From assembly GCF_016950255.1 (NCBI RefSeq), contig NZ_JACGFN010000001.1:992001-1056000 (forward strand): DNA of 64,000 bases, written 5' to 3'. Below are positions 20,414 to 37,064 of the stretch, in pieces. The notes under the pieces were generated by a model. The model saw only the letters and a list, made by a program, of their open reading frames with translations, ran no database searches and had not been told where the DNA came from. The stretch comes from Pectobacterium brasiliense (GTDB lineage: Bacteria; Pseudomonadota; Gammaproteobacteria; Enterobacterales; Enterobacteriaceae). Position numbers and translations under genes: made by a program. Within the stretch, counting starts at the first letter, position 1. Each line of letters begins with the position of its first letter.

Positions 20414-21847
20414 TTAGTTCAGTCGTCCCGCTTTACGCGCTTGCTCATCCCACTGCGGCACTACCGTGTTCAGGAAATCCTGTTTTTCGGCTTTGATTTG
20501 CTGCATGTTGAGCCCAATCGCCTGCTGCGCTTTCTCTTTTGTCGAGATATCCGGCAGCTTGATTTCTCCTGTTATTCCTTTCTGGGCCAACAGGCGCACC
20601 AGCTTGGTTCTCGCCTCAGCGGATTTACTCAGCGAGGTGCCAAGCATCCGTAAGCCTTCATCCGGCGCATGCATGTGAATACCGTGAGAGGCAACCGCCA
20701 GATCCCAGCGCCATTGCGCATGGCGGATATCCATCAGAATCGGCTGCATTTCTGCTTCGGTTGCACCGGCATCCCAGGCCGCTTTCGCCTCAAAATGCGC
20801 GTGAACCAGTTGCGCTTCTGCTTTCAGTTTTAAGTCCTGAATGGCCGTTTTACGTTCAGCAACAACTGCCTGCATCGCCGCTTTATCCTGCGTGTGGCAA
20901 TTGGTACAGGTTTCGCCGTAATTGTCGAAAGGGTTACCTATCTTGTGATCGGTATACAATTTGCCGTCCGCGTTTTTCACTTTCGGCATATGGCAGTCGA
21001 TACAGGTCACGTTGTTTTTACCGTGAATACCAATGCTCCAGGTTTCATATTCTGGATGTTGGGCTTTCAGCATCGGTGCGCGGGAAAGGGTGTTGGTCCA
21101 ATCAGAGAAGGAAATGGCGTCATAGTATTTTTCCATGTCTTCGACTTTGGTGCCGTTATCCCATGGAAACTTCACCGCTTTGTCTTTACCGGAAAAATAA
21201 TACTCAACGTGGCATTGCCCACAGACCATAGATTGCTGGCCGAATCGACTGGATTGATCAAACGGTTTGCCAATCGCTTCCATTGCGCGTTCGGCATAAG
21301 GACGGGACAGCGTCAGCGCCGGTTTGCCCTGAGCGAAATCCGGGGATGCGGTATCATGGCAGTCCGCACAGCCGAGATCGTTAGTAATCTCCGGTCCGCC
21401 TCGTGCCCACTTGCCTTTGAAATAACCGTCCTCACCTTCCTGTTGAATCAAGCGGGCGACGTCCGGGCTTTTACAGCTCCAGCACGCCATCGGCAGAGGG
21501 CCATCTTCTGCCGTTTTTGGTGCACCGGTACGTAGCGTTTCACGCACATCCGTTATGGCATAGGCGTGGCCGCGCGGCTTGTTATAGTCTCTGGAGAAGG
21601 GATAACCCGCCCAAAGGATCACCATCATGGGGTCTTCTGCCAGCGCATCGTGACGCTCAGACTGTTCACTGGTCGCTTTCCACGAGTTGAACTGATCGGG
21701 GTGTTGATTGGTGAATACGGAGTTTCTTGCTTCTATCGGGGCGGGAGGGGGTGACGCCGGAGCATCAGCGGAATAGGCTGGCACCATTAGAAAGAGACTG
21801 GCTACCATGCCCCACAGATAGGAGACTGACATGCTTATCCTGACCAT
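20414..21847 (-). CDS. nrfA: Ammonia-forming cytochrome c nitrite reductase NrfA
   Basis: Periplasmic pentahaem enzyme reducing nitrite to ammonium with six electrons. 477 aa, one shorter than I recall for E. coli. It has a signal peptide ending near PAYSA, the active-site haem motif C122-W-S-C125-K126 with its lysine ligand, and four CXXCH sites (CADCH, CGQCH, CIDCH, CTNCH). It is first of nrfABCDEFG. ATG at 21847 matches the E. coli start pattern; ATG at 21832 has a better AGGA and is possible. An FNR-like box lies about 120-135 bp upstream. Confidence 0.96.
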   Translation of the reverse strand: MVRISMSVSYLWGMVASLFLMVPAYSADAPASPPPAPIEARNSVFTNQHPDQFNSWKATSEQSERHDALAEDPMMVILWAGYPFSRDYNKPRGHAYAITDVRETLRTGAPKTAEDGPLPMACWSCKSPDVARLIQQEGEDGYFKGKWARGGPEITNDLGCADCHDTASPDFAQGKPALTLSRPYAERAMEAIGKPFDQSSRFGQQSMVCGQCHVEYYFSGKDKAVKFPWDNGTKVEDMEKYYDAISFSDWTNTLSRAPMLKAQHPEYETWSIGIHGKNNVTCIDCHMPKVKNADGKLYTDHKIGNPFDNYGETCTNCHTQDKAAMQAVVAERKTAIQDLKLKAEAQLVHAHFEAKAAWDAGATEAEMQPILMDIRHAQWRWDLAVASHGIHMHAPDEGLRMLGTSLSKSAEARTKLVRLLAQKGITGEIKLPDISTKEKAQQAIGLNMQQIKAEKQDFLNTVVPQWDEQARKAGRLN

Positions 21848-21968
21848 GCGTTTGTGTCCAAATTAAGCCGCCTACTGGCGGTCATTTTAGTTATCCATTT
21901 GACAGAAACCACAACAACTGTCGTGACATTACTCACCCTATGAATAACAAAAAGATGCATTCAAAATA

Positions 21969-21982
21969 TTGTTTTTGATCAA
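21969..21982 (-). promoter_or_regulatory. FNR-like box of the nrf promoter
   Basis: TTGTT-TTTG-ATCAA matches the FNR consensus TTGATnnnnATCAA at 9 of 10 fixed positions. On the minus strand a TATTCAT -10-like sequence lies about 25 bp downstream (21940-21946), which puts the box near -41, the usual class II FNR position and that of E. coli nrfA. Confidence 0.6.
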
Positions 21983-22230
21983 AGGTAAAGAAAAGTAATG
22001 AATCGTATCGAAAGTTATATGAGGCGTATCTCAGTCATGGAGAGTGGACATCACCAGATGGGATGAGGGACTTAAACGCTGATGACTTTAAAATTAAGCA
22101 GTTAAAAACTGGGTACTTACGTATCAAAGTAGGTGGCGAGAGCACTGGGATGACGTGTCCATGTCGGTCATTCATCCCAGTGTATTTGCTGATAAAGCGT
22201 GGCGTTTTGCCTGATAGAAAAAATTTATGA
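21979..22230 (+). pseudogene. Possible gene remnant between nrfA and the nucleoside hydrolase-like gene
   Basis: An 83-codon open stretch without a good start or ribosome site. It reads as plausible protein (EWTSPDGMRDLNADDFK then IKQLKTGYLRIKVGGES) and ends VLPDRKNL-stop. I do not recognise the family. It lies in the 455-bp gap between divergent-side neighbours and overlaps the nrf FNR box at its left end. It may be chance, or a degraded fragment such as part of a recombinase or other acquired gene. A coding function is not claimed. Confidence 0.25.
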
Positions 22231-22289
22231 GCTCAATAAGTGGGGCTTAAGTAAAAAATATTGCCCCAGAGTATGCCCTTCTGGAGTTT

Positions 22290-23303
22290 TTATTTCCCTT
22301 GGCCATAGGCCAACGCCAGCTTGGCGTAGAAATCTTCCAGCGTGAAGCGGGCATCAACCGCGTTATACACTCGAATCTGGCGTGCATTGCCCTGCGGGGC
22401 ATAGGTCAGATCGTCGTTTAGCTGCGGTGCATTAACCAACGTGTAGTGATATTCGTGGTCATCCAACAGCAGCGAAACCGCAGGGTTATCGCCCAAGACC
22501 CAGACTTCACTTTTCGGCCACGGAACATCCTTGATGGTTTCGGAAATCGCACGGTTAAACTCGATCAGCTGTTGCCACAGGTACTCCCCGACTTTCCCCT
22601 GCGGTTTCACGCGCACGGCAAGCTCAGACAGCGAGACGCGCACGGACATATAGACATTATGCGGAACCTGCCACAAAGGCACCTGAGACTTGAATACACT
22701 GTTCGCCGCAACCGGATCGTTGAACATATTGTATTCCCAGCCCCCTTTCGGATAAGGCATGCCGCCAATCCACACCACCGTCATTTTGCTGGCGATCGTC
22801 GGTTCAGCCTGCAACGCGGCGGCGATATCCGTAATCGGCCCCATGACTAACACAAACAGCGGATGCGAATCGTCTTTTAACGCTTCCTTGATCAGCATTT
22901 GCGCCCCTTCACTCAACGCAGGTGCGCTACCGTCGGCTTTCAGGGCCTGTGTCGCACCGCGATAAACGGGAATGTCCGTTTTTCCCATCACGTTCATCAG
23001 GCGCTGAAGCTCGTGGTAGCTTTCCATCATGCTGTTTTCGCCATCACGTTTCATCAACGGCGCGGTACGGGAGTAATGGGCAGCAATCAGCCCTTTCACC
23101 TGCATCGTCGGCGTCAGTACCGCATGGGCCACGGCAAAATCATCGTCAGCCTCGTTTTTAGCATCGGCGCTAATAATGACGCGAATCTGCTTATGGTCAG
23201 CCACGTCAAAAGGGGAATTTTGAGCCTGTGCGCTGAACGCACTGAGGAAAGGCAATACCACGATCAACAGGGAAAAACGGGAAAAGTATCGGCGAATAGA
23301 CAT
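22290..23303 (-). CDS. Secreted nucleoside hydrolase-like protein (IUNH superfamily)
   Basis: Inosine/uridine-preferring nucleoside hydrolase-like fold, which usually splits ribonucleosides into base and ribose. 337 aa with a clear signal peptide (FSRFSLLIVVLPFLSAFSAQAQ), so it acts outside the cytoplasm. The metal-site region IISADAKNEADDDFAVAHA is a variant of the classical DxDxxxDD motif. Other family marks are LFVLVMGPITDIAAAL and VVWIGGMPYPKGGWEYNMFNDP, and a late LLLDDHEYHYT. ATG at 23303 has AAGGA six bases upstream; the longer frame start at 23354 lacks support. The substrate is unknown and might be a plant nucleoside or another N-glycoside. It is the last gene of the minus-strand cluster. 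Confidence 0.8.
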   Translation of the reverse strand: MSIRRYFSRFSLLIVVLPFLSAFSAQAQNSPFDVADHKQIRVIISADAKNEADDDFAVAHAVLTPTMQVKGLIAAHYSRTAPLMKRDGENSMMESYHELQRLMNVMGKTDIPVYRGATQALKADGSAPALSEGAQMLIKEALKDDSHPLFVLVMGPITDIAAALQAEPTIASKMTVVWIGGMPYPKGGWEYNMFNDPVAANSVFKSQVPLWQVPHNVYMSVRVSLSELAVRVKPQGKVGEYLWQQLIEFNRAISETIKDVPWPKSEVWVLGDNPAVSLLLDDHEYHYTLVNAPQLNDDLTYAPQGNARQIRVYNAVDARFTLEDFYAKLALAYGQGK

Positions 23304-23414
23304 GATTATCCTTAACGCTAACGGTGCTTGGCCGTCGTTGATATGACAGCCCAACGATTCGGGCTGCCATCAGAGAAGCGGGCATGCGACGACGCTGCCC
23401 GCAGCATGAAGACG

Positions 23415-24626
<1,212 letters not shown>

Positions 24627-24691
24627 TTATCGAGTCTGTTTTTGCTAAATGTCGCGGCACCGCCGAAGCGATGCCGATGTGGTGACAGCGA

Positions 24692-26476
<1,785 letters not shown>

Positions 26477-26526
26477 TCATCTTGTTTCCTCGCCATCTTT
26501 CCCATGGGTAGTAAAAAAATAGAGTT

Positions 26527-26566
26527 CGCATTCATTCCAGAGTTTATTTTCCTGAGAATGAATGCG
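26527..26566 (-). terminator. Terminator after bglB
   Basis: CGCATTCATTC and GAATGAATGCG form a perfect 11-bp stem. On the minus strand a run of seven T follows a few bases later. It separates bglB from the porin gene. The remaining roughly 190 bp before bglH are AT-rich with no gene. Confidence 0.7.
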
Positions 26567-26590
26567 TAAATGATTCATCAATGCGGTGCT

Positions 26591-29925
<3,335 letters not shown>

Positions 29926-29988
29926 CTATCCTTAATACTAAACAGACTTAAATATCAATAATTTAAGATTGCCAGCTCTGTTTGAGAC

Positions 29989-30044
29989 AAAAAAAAACCT
30001 AAATCGCTTTTCCCAATAAGCATTGAGAAAACGATTTAGGTTTT
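29989..30044 (-). terminator. Leader terminator before bglF, controlled by antitermination
   Basis: On the minus strand, AAAACCTAAATCG...CGATTTAGGTTTT forms a long stem followed by about nine T. Its 5' arm overlaps the RAT sequence at 30034-30080, the classical mutually exclusive arrangement. Confidence 0.9.
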
Positions 30045-30080
30045 GCCTGCCCGCCTAGACTAGCCTGACAGTAACAATCC
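30034..30080 (-). promoter_or_regulatory. Ribonucleic antiterminator (RAT) between bglG and bglF
   Basis: Minus-strand GGATTGTTACTGTCAGGC then GGCAGGCAAAACCTAAA. This is the LicT/BglG-type RAT pattern, with GGATTGTTACTG and GGCAAAACC halves around an apical loop longer than usual. Dephosphorylated, dimeric BglG binding here would block the overlapping terminator. Confidence 0.9.
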
Positions 30081-30234
30081 TGCTTGTTTGTCGGCACAGT
30101 AGTCGTGCTGACAATAAAACCAACTTCATCTGATAATTTACTTTCCACATACTCTATGCTTTAACTTTCACCGTACGCAAGGACATTTATCTTGTCATAC
30201 TGTTATTTTGTGACGAAAAGCAAACTAACAGAAA

Positions 30235-31101
<867 letters not shown>

Positions 31102-31115
31102 TCAAACCCTGGAAA

Positions 31116-31158
31116 CAAAAAAACCAGACACCCGTAGCAAGAACGAGCATCTGGTTTT
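31116..31158 (-). terminator. Leader terminator before bglG
   Basis: Minus-strand AAAACCAGATGC...GTGTCTGGTTTTTTTG: an eight-pair stem with some mismatch near the loop and a T tract, overlapping the RAT at 31150-31181. Confidence 0.85.
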
Positions 31159-31181
31159 GCCTGCTTACGCAGTAACAATCC
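31150..31181 (-). promoter_or_regulatory. Ribonucleic antiterminator (RAT) upstream of bglG
   Basis: Minus-strand GGATTGTTACTGCGTAAGCA then GGCAAAACCAG, a near-canonical 32-nt BglG-type RAT. With the second RAT it gives autoregulated, substrate-induced expression of the operon. Confidence 0.92.
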
Positions 31182-31457
31182 GCAATGGCAGGTAAACTAC
31201 CATTTGCATTCCTCTTCTCAAGGAGAATGACACAAAAACGTGATACGGATCGACAGAAAAACGTGCCGCTTACACGCGTTTTCTTTATTTATTGTGTGCC
31301 GTTACAAGAATCAACCACTTGCAGCCAGTTGCCGTCATACCGTATTGATACGGTGGGTTTCTTAGGCAGTTGCGCAACAAAGTTAGGTAAAAACACCAAA
31401 TCGATCAGTTTTTTGCGTAAACACGACAAAATATTCAATTTCATCCCTTTTACCACC

Positions 31458-31485
31458 TTGTTTCTCGTCGCTTAATAACTATAAT
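31458..31485 (+). promoter_or_regulatory. sigma70 promoter of pykF
   Basis: TTGTTT (31458-31463) and perfect TATAAT (31480-31485) with 16-bp spacing. The predicted start near 31492 gives a leader of about 250 nt before pykF. No gene is seen in that leader or in the roughly 270 bp between the bgl RAT and this promoter. Confidence 0.75.
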
Positions 31486-31503
31486 ACGGAACGTCGTTTC
31501 AAT

Positions 31504-31517
31504 TGAATGGTTTCAGC
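31504..31517 (-). promoter_or_regulatory. Cra (FruR) operator of pykF
   Basis: Minus-strand GCTGAAACCATTCA fits the Cra consensus RSTGAAWCSNTHHW at every position. It lies just downstream of the predicted transcription start, where binding would repress glycolytic pykF during gluconeogenesis, as known in E. coli. Confidence 0.8.
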
Positions 31518-31740
31518 TAAACAACGTGCCACTATCAATAACATTATTATCAACGGCATCGCCAACGCGACTCCCGCAGATCTTATGCGACGAGCAGTTG
31601 CGCACTTCATCACCCATTCACGACGACCATCTATACTTACCTCCTATACTGTTTCCTCATACATTCTTTCCAGCGGCTTGTCTCGCCTCGCCACTGGATC
31701 ACTCGTTTTTTAATCCATCACAACTTGTAGAAACTATCGT

Positions 31741-33153
31741 ATGAAAAAGACAAAAATTGTTTGTACCATCGGGCCGAAAACAGAATCGGAAGAAATGCTT
31801 GGCAACCTGCTGTCTGCTGGCATGAATGTTATGCGCCTGAATTTCTCTCACGGGGATTACGCAGAACACGGTCAACGCATCAAGAATCTGCGTGCCGTTA
31901 TGGAAAAAACCGGCAAGAAAGCCGCTATCCTGCTTGACACCAAAGGCCCAGAAATTCGTACCATGAAGCTGGAAAACGGCGCTGACGTTACGCTGACCGC
32001 AGGTCAAACGTTCACGTTCACCACCGATCAAAGCATCGTGGGTAACAAAGATCGCGTCGCAGTAACCTACGCTGGATTCACAGAAGACCTCAGCGTCGGC
32101 AACACCGTTCTGGTTGATGACGGCTTGATCGGTATGCAGGTTACGGCAATCAACGGTAACGACGTCGTTTGTAAAGTACTGAACAATGGCGATCTGGGCG
32201 AGAATAAAGGTGTCAACCTGCCTGGCGTTTCCATCCAGTTGCCTGCTCTGGCTGAAAAAGACAAACGTGACCTGATTTTCGGTTGCGAACAAGGCGTCGA
32301 TTTCGTTGCGGCATCCTTTATTCGTAAACGTTCTGACGTTGAAGAGATTCGCGCTCACCTGAAAGCACACGGTGGCGAGCACATCCAGATCATTTCCAAA
32401 ATCGAAAACCAGGAAGGTCTGAACAATTTCGACGAAATCCTGGAAGCGTCCGACGGCATCATGGTTGCTCGTGGCGACCTGGGCGTTGAAATCCCGGTTG
32501 AAGAAGTGATCTTCGCACAGAAAATGATGATCGAAAAATGTAACCTGGCACGCAAAGTGGTGATCACCGCGACGCAAATGCTGGATTCTATGATCAAAAA
32601 CCCACGTCCTACCCGTGCTGAAGCTGGCGACGTGGCGAACGCCATCATCGACGGTACCGATGCCGTGATGCTGTCTGGCGAAAGTGCGAAAGGTAAATAC
32701 CCGCTGGAATCCGTTACCATTATGGCAACGATCTGTCAGCGTACCGACTCCGTGATGAAAAGCCGTCTGGATACCATCAAGACTCCTACGGTTCTGCGTA
32801 TCACTGAAGCGGTCTGCCGTGGCGCAGTTGAAACTGCAGAGAAACTGGATGCGCCGCTGATTGTGGTTGCGACCAGCGGCGGTAAGTCTGCCAAGTCTAT
32901 CCGTAAATACTTCCCGAACGCCCGTATTCTGGCGCTGACGACGAACGACGTGACTGCGCGTCAGCTGCTGCTGAGCAAAGGCATTGATACGCTGCTGGTG
33001 AAGGAAATCGCTTCTACTGATGATTTCTACCGTATCGGTAAAGAAGCTGCTCTGAACAGCGGTCATGCGCAAGCTGGCGATGTTGTGGTTATGGTGTCTG
33101 GTGCACTGGTTTCCAGCGGCACAACCAACACCGCTTCCGTACACCGTCTCTAA
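31741..33153 (+). CDS. pykF: Pyruvate kinase I
   Basis: Converts phosphoenolpyruvate and ADP to pyruvate and ATP, the last glycolytic step; the type I enzyme is activated by fructose-1,6-bisphosphate. 470 aa, as in E. coli PykF. Seen: N-terminal [36 protein letters not shown], the catalytic lysine region [14 protein letters not shown] and [12 protein letters not shown], and the C-terminal regulatory domain with [19 protein letters not shown] and [16 protein letters not shown]. The next gene is lpp, as in E. coli. Confidence 0.97.
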   Translation: MKKTKIVCTIGPKTESEEMLGNLLSAGMNVMRLNFSHGDYAEHGQRIKNLRAVMEKTGKKAAILLDTKGPEIRTMKLENGADVTLTAGQTFTFTTDQSIVGNKDRVAVTYAGFTEDLSVGNTVLVDDGLIGMQVTAINGNDVVCKVLNNGDLGENKGVNLPGVSIQLPALAEKDKRDLIFGCEQGVDFVAASFIRKRSDVEEIRAHLKAHGGEHIQIISKIENQEGLNNFDEILEASDGIMVARGDLGVEIPVEEVIFAQKMMIEKCNLARKVVITATQMLDSMIKNPRPTRAEAGDVANAIIDGTDAVMLSGESAKGKYPLESVTIMATICQRTDSVMKSRLDTIKTPTVLRITEAVCRGAVETAEKLDAPLIVVATSGGKSAKSIRKYFPNARILALTTNDVTARQLLLSKGIDTLLVKEIASTDDFYRIGKEAALNSGHAQAGDVVVMVSGALVSSGTTNTASVHRL

Positions 33154-33173
33154 TCCCAACGATCAGATCGGTA

Positions 33174-33199
33174 AAAAGCGCCTTAATGGCGCTTTTTTT
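33174..33199 (+). terminator. Terminator of pykF
   Basis: AAAAGCGCC-TTAAT-GGCGCTTTTTTT: stem, short loop and seven T, 20 bp after the stop. Confidence 0.92.
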
Positions 33200-33415
33200 A
33201 TATTCTGAAACGACTTTCTACAGTGCGATAACCTAATTAATGCGTCTGTGTAACACGTCATTTAATAGCCTAAAGCCTCAGAGTTATCCGATAAAAATAG
33301 CACTGTTTTCCTTACTTTTTTAATGAATAGGTAAAACTCGCTGTTTCTTTGAGCGAACGATCAAAATTAAGCATGTTCTCATCAAAAATTTATTCTCATT
33401 AGAAAAAAGTTTGTG

Positions 33416-33422
33416 TAATACT
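33416..33422 (+). promoter_or_regulatory. -10 region of the lpp promoter
   Basis: TAATACT within GTGTAATACTTGTAACGC. This and the 45-nt leader, including the AGAGGG ribosome site, look the same as the strong E. coli lpp promoter region as I recall it. Upstream sequence is very AT-rich, as expected there. The rest of the 313-bp pykF-lpp gap holds the pykF terminator and no gene. Confidence 0.8.
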
Positions 33423-33454
33423 TGTAACGCTACATGGAGATTAACTCAATCTAG

Positions 33455-33703
<249 letters not shown>

Positions 33704-33724
33704 TCGAACTGGTTAAGTAGTGAA

Positions 33725-33753
33725 AATGGCGCACACTGTGCGCCATTTTTTTT
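33725..33753 (+). terminator. Terminator of lpp
   Basis: AATGGCGCAC-ACT-GTGCGCCATT with eight T: 10-bp perfect stem and strong U tract. Confidence 0.95.
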
Positions 33754-33886
33754 GCCTGCGTTTTACCTTTTCAGCGTTCTCTTTCAATCCCTTTTTCTTT
33801 CGCTTTGCCAGATAGCTTCATCCTTCTGCCCTATCCCTGGGCCAGCACAGATGCGCCTAAACGCATCTGGCCGATTTATTTCAGTA

Positions 33887-34909
33887 TTATCGAGCGGTGG
33901 TACTGATCGCCGTAATCGGCGCAACCTGATGCGTCTTAGGCTCTTCTGGAGCCGATTCTACCGGTGGCTGGTAAGTATTGATGTCTTGCCCTACGCTAAC
34001 CACGATTGGCATGCCTGAACGACGCACAATAGCATCAGCAACGGCTTTACTGTCCGTCTCTGCATCCTTAACAAACTTCTGCGTCTTCGCCGTCAGCGGA
34101 ATCCGCATAGTTTGTGGATCGTCCTTATCGGTTTTCGACAGAGGCTGATGCACTTCAACATAGCGTTTGCCGTCTGGTTCAACGGACGTTTTAATCGCAT
34201 CGTTAACAATCTGCACTCGCGTACCGACTGGCACGTTGTCGAATAGTGCCTTGATATCATCCGGGCGCAGACGGATACAGCCGGAACTTACGCGCATACC
34301 GATACCGAAGTCCGCGTTCGTACCGTGCAACAGATAAACACCACCGTGCGCTGACAGACGTAACGCGTGTAACCCCATCGGGTTATCAGGACCCGCCGGA
34401 ACGACGGCAGGCAGTTTAATGCCCTGCTCTTCAAGATAATGCTTACGGATGTTCGCCGTTGGCGTCCAGGTCGGATTCTCACGCTTCTCGCTGATGCTGG
34501 TGGTCATCAGTGGCGTATTACGCCCCAGTTGACCAATGCCGATCGGGTAAACGATGACGGTATTCTTCCCTTTCGGATAGTAGTAAAGGCGCAACTCCGC
34601 CAGATTGACCACAATACCTTCACGCGGGGTATCCGGCAGCAGCATTTGCGTTGGGACCGTGAGCGTTGAACCCGCTGTCGGCAGGTAAGGATCCACCCCT
34701 GGATTCGCTTCCATCATGCCCAACAGACCAATCTTGAAATCCGCAGCGATAGCCTCCAGCGGACGACCATCATTGGGGACCGTATAAGCGATGTTTTCGC
34801 CAATAAGTCGGCTATTGGGTGGCGGTAGCGGGTATTCCGTCGCTTTCGCGGCGGTGCTGGCCAGATATGCCGCGAAGGCCATACCAAGTAAAGTTAACGC
34901 GCGTTTCAT
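33887..34909 (-). CDS. ldtE: L,D-transpeptidase (LdtE/YnhG type)
   Basis: Periplasmic enzyme forming 3-3 peptidoglycan cross-links or acting on Lpp linkage. 340 aa, with signal peptide ending ASTAAKA, a LysM-like region (residues about 40-85, ENIAYTVPNDGRPLEAIAAD), and a YkuD catalytic domain with GLHALRLSAHGGVYLLHGTN and the nucleophile cysteine in RVSSGCIRLRPDDIKALF. The position between lpp and sufE is the same as ynhG/ldtE in E. coli. Other Ldt paralogues are similar, so the exact subtype rests on synteny. Confidence 0.88.
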   Translation of the reverse strand: MKRALTLLGMAFAAYLASTAAKATEYPLPPPNSRLIGENIAYTVPNDGRPLEAIAADFKIGLLGMMEANPGVDPYLPTAGSTLTVPTQMLLPDTPREGIVVNLAELRLYYYPKGKNTVIVYPIGIGQLGRNTPLMTTSISEKRENPTWTPTANIRKHYLEEQGIKLPAVVPAGPDNPMGLHALRLSAHGGVYLLHGTNADFGIGMRVSSGCIRLRPDDIKALFDNVPVGTRVQIVNDAIKTSVEPDGKRYVEVHQPLSKTDKDDPQTMRIPLTAKTQKFVKDAETDSKAVADAIVRRSGMPIVVSVGQDINTYQPPVESAPEEPKTHQVAPITAISTTAR

Positions 34910-35005
34910 ATTAGGTTCCCTACATCACAACTAACATAAGTAATTTATCAACAACATCCGGTTCTGTACCCAGAATGCAGTATCCGGCTGGCTATACCCT
35001 GTTTG

Positions 35006-35068
35006 CCCCGTCATACCTCAAGCTGCTTGTGCGTGCACGTTTCTGCGGCCTGAATTATCCGGGGATAT
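35006..35068. repeat. Probable degenerate, internally deleted ERIC relic
   Basis: CCCCGTCATACCTCAAGCTG at the left resembles the ERIC end CCCGTCATACTTCAAG, and CTGAATTATCCGGGGATAT at the right resembles the opposite ERIC end. The central ERIC core is missing. It lies in the 478-bp ldtE-sufE gap, otherwise AT-rich and without a gene. Confidence 0.45.
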
Positions 35069-35314
35069 CTGGTGTCAATGTGGCTATTGTTGCCCCTTTC
35101 CACCAAGCGTGGGTATATATTAGCATTGTTGTAACAAAAGAATATTTTATTTAAAAATCAAAGCATTGATATTCAATTCTTTACAAAGCAGAGCCAGCAT
35201 AAAATTTAATGGAAAATAAATATACGGGACGAATTCTGAAATATCAGCGAGTTAATAAATATGACAAAAAAACAATAACGTGCCGTTGGTAAAAATCAGT
35301 AAATGCAAAAAACA

Positions 35315-35355
35315 AAAAAGCGCTGGACGTTTTTTTTCCGTCACAGCGCTTTTTA
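35315..35355 (-). terminator. Terminator of the suf operon
   Basis: AAAAAGCGCTG and CAGCGCTTTTT form an 11-bp stem around a T-rich loop. On the minus strand the stem is followed by further T. It lies 33 bp past sufE and may work in both directions. Confidence 0.85.
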
Positions 35356-35387
35356 TACTTCAGGAAAGCAGAAAACAGGGAAGAAAA

Positions 35388-35804
35388 TTAAAGCAGTGCG
35401 GCAGCATGCGCACGAATTGCGCGCAACATCGCCTCAAGGCCCTGAGAGCGGGATGGCGTCAGGTGTTGATTCAAGGCCAGCGATTCGAAGAATGGCCGCA
35501 CATCCAGCTCAACAATTTCCTGCGCTGTCAGCCCCTGATACAGGCTGAAAACCACGGCAATCAGCCCTTTCACGATGGCGGCATCGCTGTCGCCGTGCAG
35601 GGTGATAATGCCCTGTTCATCCGGCTGTGTCACAATCCAAACCTGGCTTTGGCACCCCGAAATCAGGTTCTCTGGATTACGCCACTCGTCGGGCAGAGGG
35701 TCAAGACGCTCCCCTAACTCGATGACATAAAGATATTTTTCTTCCCAGTCATTACAGCGCGCAAAATTGCGCGCCAGTTTCTGCGGTTCTGGCAGACTCG
35801 CCAT
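35388..35804 (-). CDS. sufE: Cysteine desulfuration protein SufE
   Basis: 138-aa cytoplasmic sulfur acceptor that takes persulfide from SufS and hands it to SufB. The acceptor cysteine is in [15 protein letters not shown]. Family elements [25 protein letters not shown] and [11 protein letters not shown] are present. It is last of sufABCDSE, 33 bp after sufS. Confidence 0.95.
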   Translation of the reverse strand: MASLPEPQKLARNFARCNDWEEKYLYVIELGERLDPLPDEWRNPENLISGCQSQVWIVTQPDEQGIITLHGDSDAAIVKGLIAVVFSLYQGLTAQEIVELDVRPFFESLALNQHLTPSRSQGLEAMLRAIRAHAAALL

Positions 35805-35837
35805 GTTTTCCTCCCCGGACAGATCCGCGCGCGGCGC

Positions 35838-37064
35838 TTAGCTGCCCAGCAATCGATGGATACGTTGCAACCCGGCAACCAGCCGGTCAATTTCTTCGCG
35901 TGTAGTATAAACGGCCAGCGAGGCGCGGCACATACTGGGAACACCGTAGTGTTCCATCAGCGGCATCGCGCAATGGTGGCCGGTGCGAATCGCAATACCG
36001 TACCGATCGAGGAAACTTCCAACGTCGTAGGCGTGGTGCTGCCCAAGATTAAACGCGATAACGCCGTGACGTTCAGCAGGCCCGTACAAGGTCAGATCGG
36101 GCACCTGCGTGAGTGCTTCCAGCGCATACTGCATCAGAGAGGCTTCATAACGTTGAATCTCTTCACGCCCCAGCGCCGTCACGTAGTCCAACGCAGCGCC
36201 TAAGCCCATGATGCCGCCCGTGTTGGGCGAACCTGCTTCAAAGCGCCACGGCGAATCGGCATAGGTGGTACCCGTACGCAGGCTCACCTGACGAATCATC
36301 GCCCCACCGCCTTCCCACGGCGGCATGGCCTGAAGCAGATCACGTTTGCCGTACAGCACGCCAATACCCGAAGGGCCGTAGATCTTATGTCCTGAAAAGA
36401 CAAAGAAATCACAGTCCAGATCCTGCACATCGACCGTCTGATGCATAATCGACTGCGCACCATCGACCAACGTGACCGCGCCAGCCGCTTTTGCCTGTGC
36501 GATCATGGCCTTAACTGGGTTTAAGGCACCGAGTACGTTAGAGATTTGCGTTACTGCCAGCAGGCGAGTACGTTCGTCCAGCAGGCTGGGAAGCTGCGCA
36601 ACATCCAGTGAGCCATCTTCGGCCAGCGGCAATACGCGAACCTCAACGCCACGCGCTTCCGCCAGCATCTGCCAGGGAACGATATTCGCGTGGTGTTCCA
36701 TCTCGGTGATGATCAGGTTATCGCCCGGCTGGATAAAGGTGCGGCCATAGCTGTTAGCCACCAGATTGATGGCCTCCGTCGTCCCGCGAACAAAGACAAT
36801 CTCTTCCACTGAAGCCGCATTGATAAAGGCAGCCACCTGCTCACGTACCGCTTCCATCGCGCTGGTCGCCTGCGCGCTCAGCGTGTGAATGCCGCGATGC
36901 ACAGCGGCATATTCATGGCGATAGAATTCGGCTTCGCGATCGATAACCGCGTGCGGTTTTTGCGCACTCGCGGCGCTATCAAGATAGGCTAACGGTTGAC
37001 CATTAACCTCACTTGCCAGCAGCGGGAAATCGGCACGAACCCGTTCAATAGGATAACTCATCAT
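35838..37064 (-). CDS. sufS: Cysteine desulfurase SufS
   Basis: PLP enzyme that removes sulfur from cysteine for iron-sulfur cluster assembly under iron limitation or oxidative stress. 408 aa. PLP lysine in [15 protein letters not shown], active-site cysteine in [15 protein letters not shown], and [12 protein letters not shown] are as expected for group II desulfurases. The start overlaps the sufD stop (ATGA). A second ATG at 37061 is equally possible. Confidence 0.96.
   Translation of the reverse strand: MMSYPIERVRADFPLLASEVNGQPLAYLDSAASAQKPHAVIDREAEFYRHEYAAVHRGIHTLSAQATSAMEAVREQVAAFINAASVEEIVFVRGTTEAINLVANSYGRTFIQPGDNLIITEMEHHANIVPWQMLAEARGVEVRVLPLAEDGSLDVAQLPSLLDERTRLLAVTQISNVLGALNPVKAMIAQAKAAGAVTLVDGAQSIMHQTVDVQDLDCDFFVFSGHKIYGPSGIGVLYGKRDLLQAMPPWEGGGAMIRQVSLRTGTTYADSPWRFEAGSPNTGGIMGLGAALDYVTALGREEIQRYEASLMQYALEALTQVPDLTLYGPAERHGVIAFNLGQHHAYDVGSFLDRYGIAIRTGHHCAMPLMEHYGVPSMCRASLAVYTTREEIDRLVAGLQRIHRLLGS

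Noticed and set aside
31185..31713. Short plus-strand frames between the bgl RAT and pykF
   Set aside because: They overlap the pykF promoter, Cra site and 5' leader and look like random serine/threonine-rich translation.
31699..33159. 486-codon minus-strand frame opposite pykF
   Set aside because: It mirrors pykF almost exactly and its product is histidine- and phenylalanine-rich without a known fold; a strand shadow of a highly codon-biased gene.
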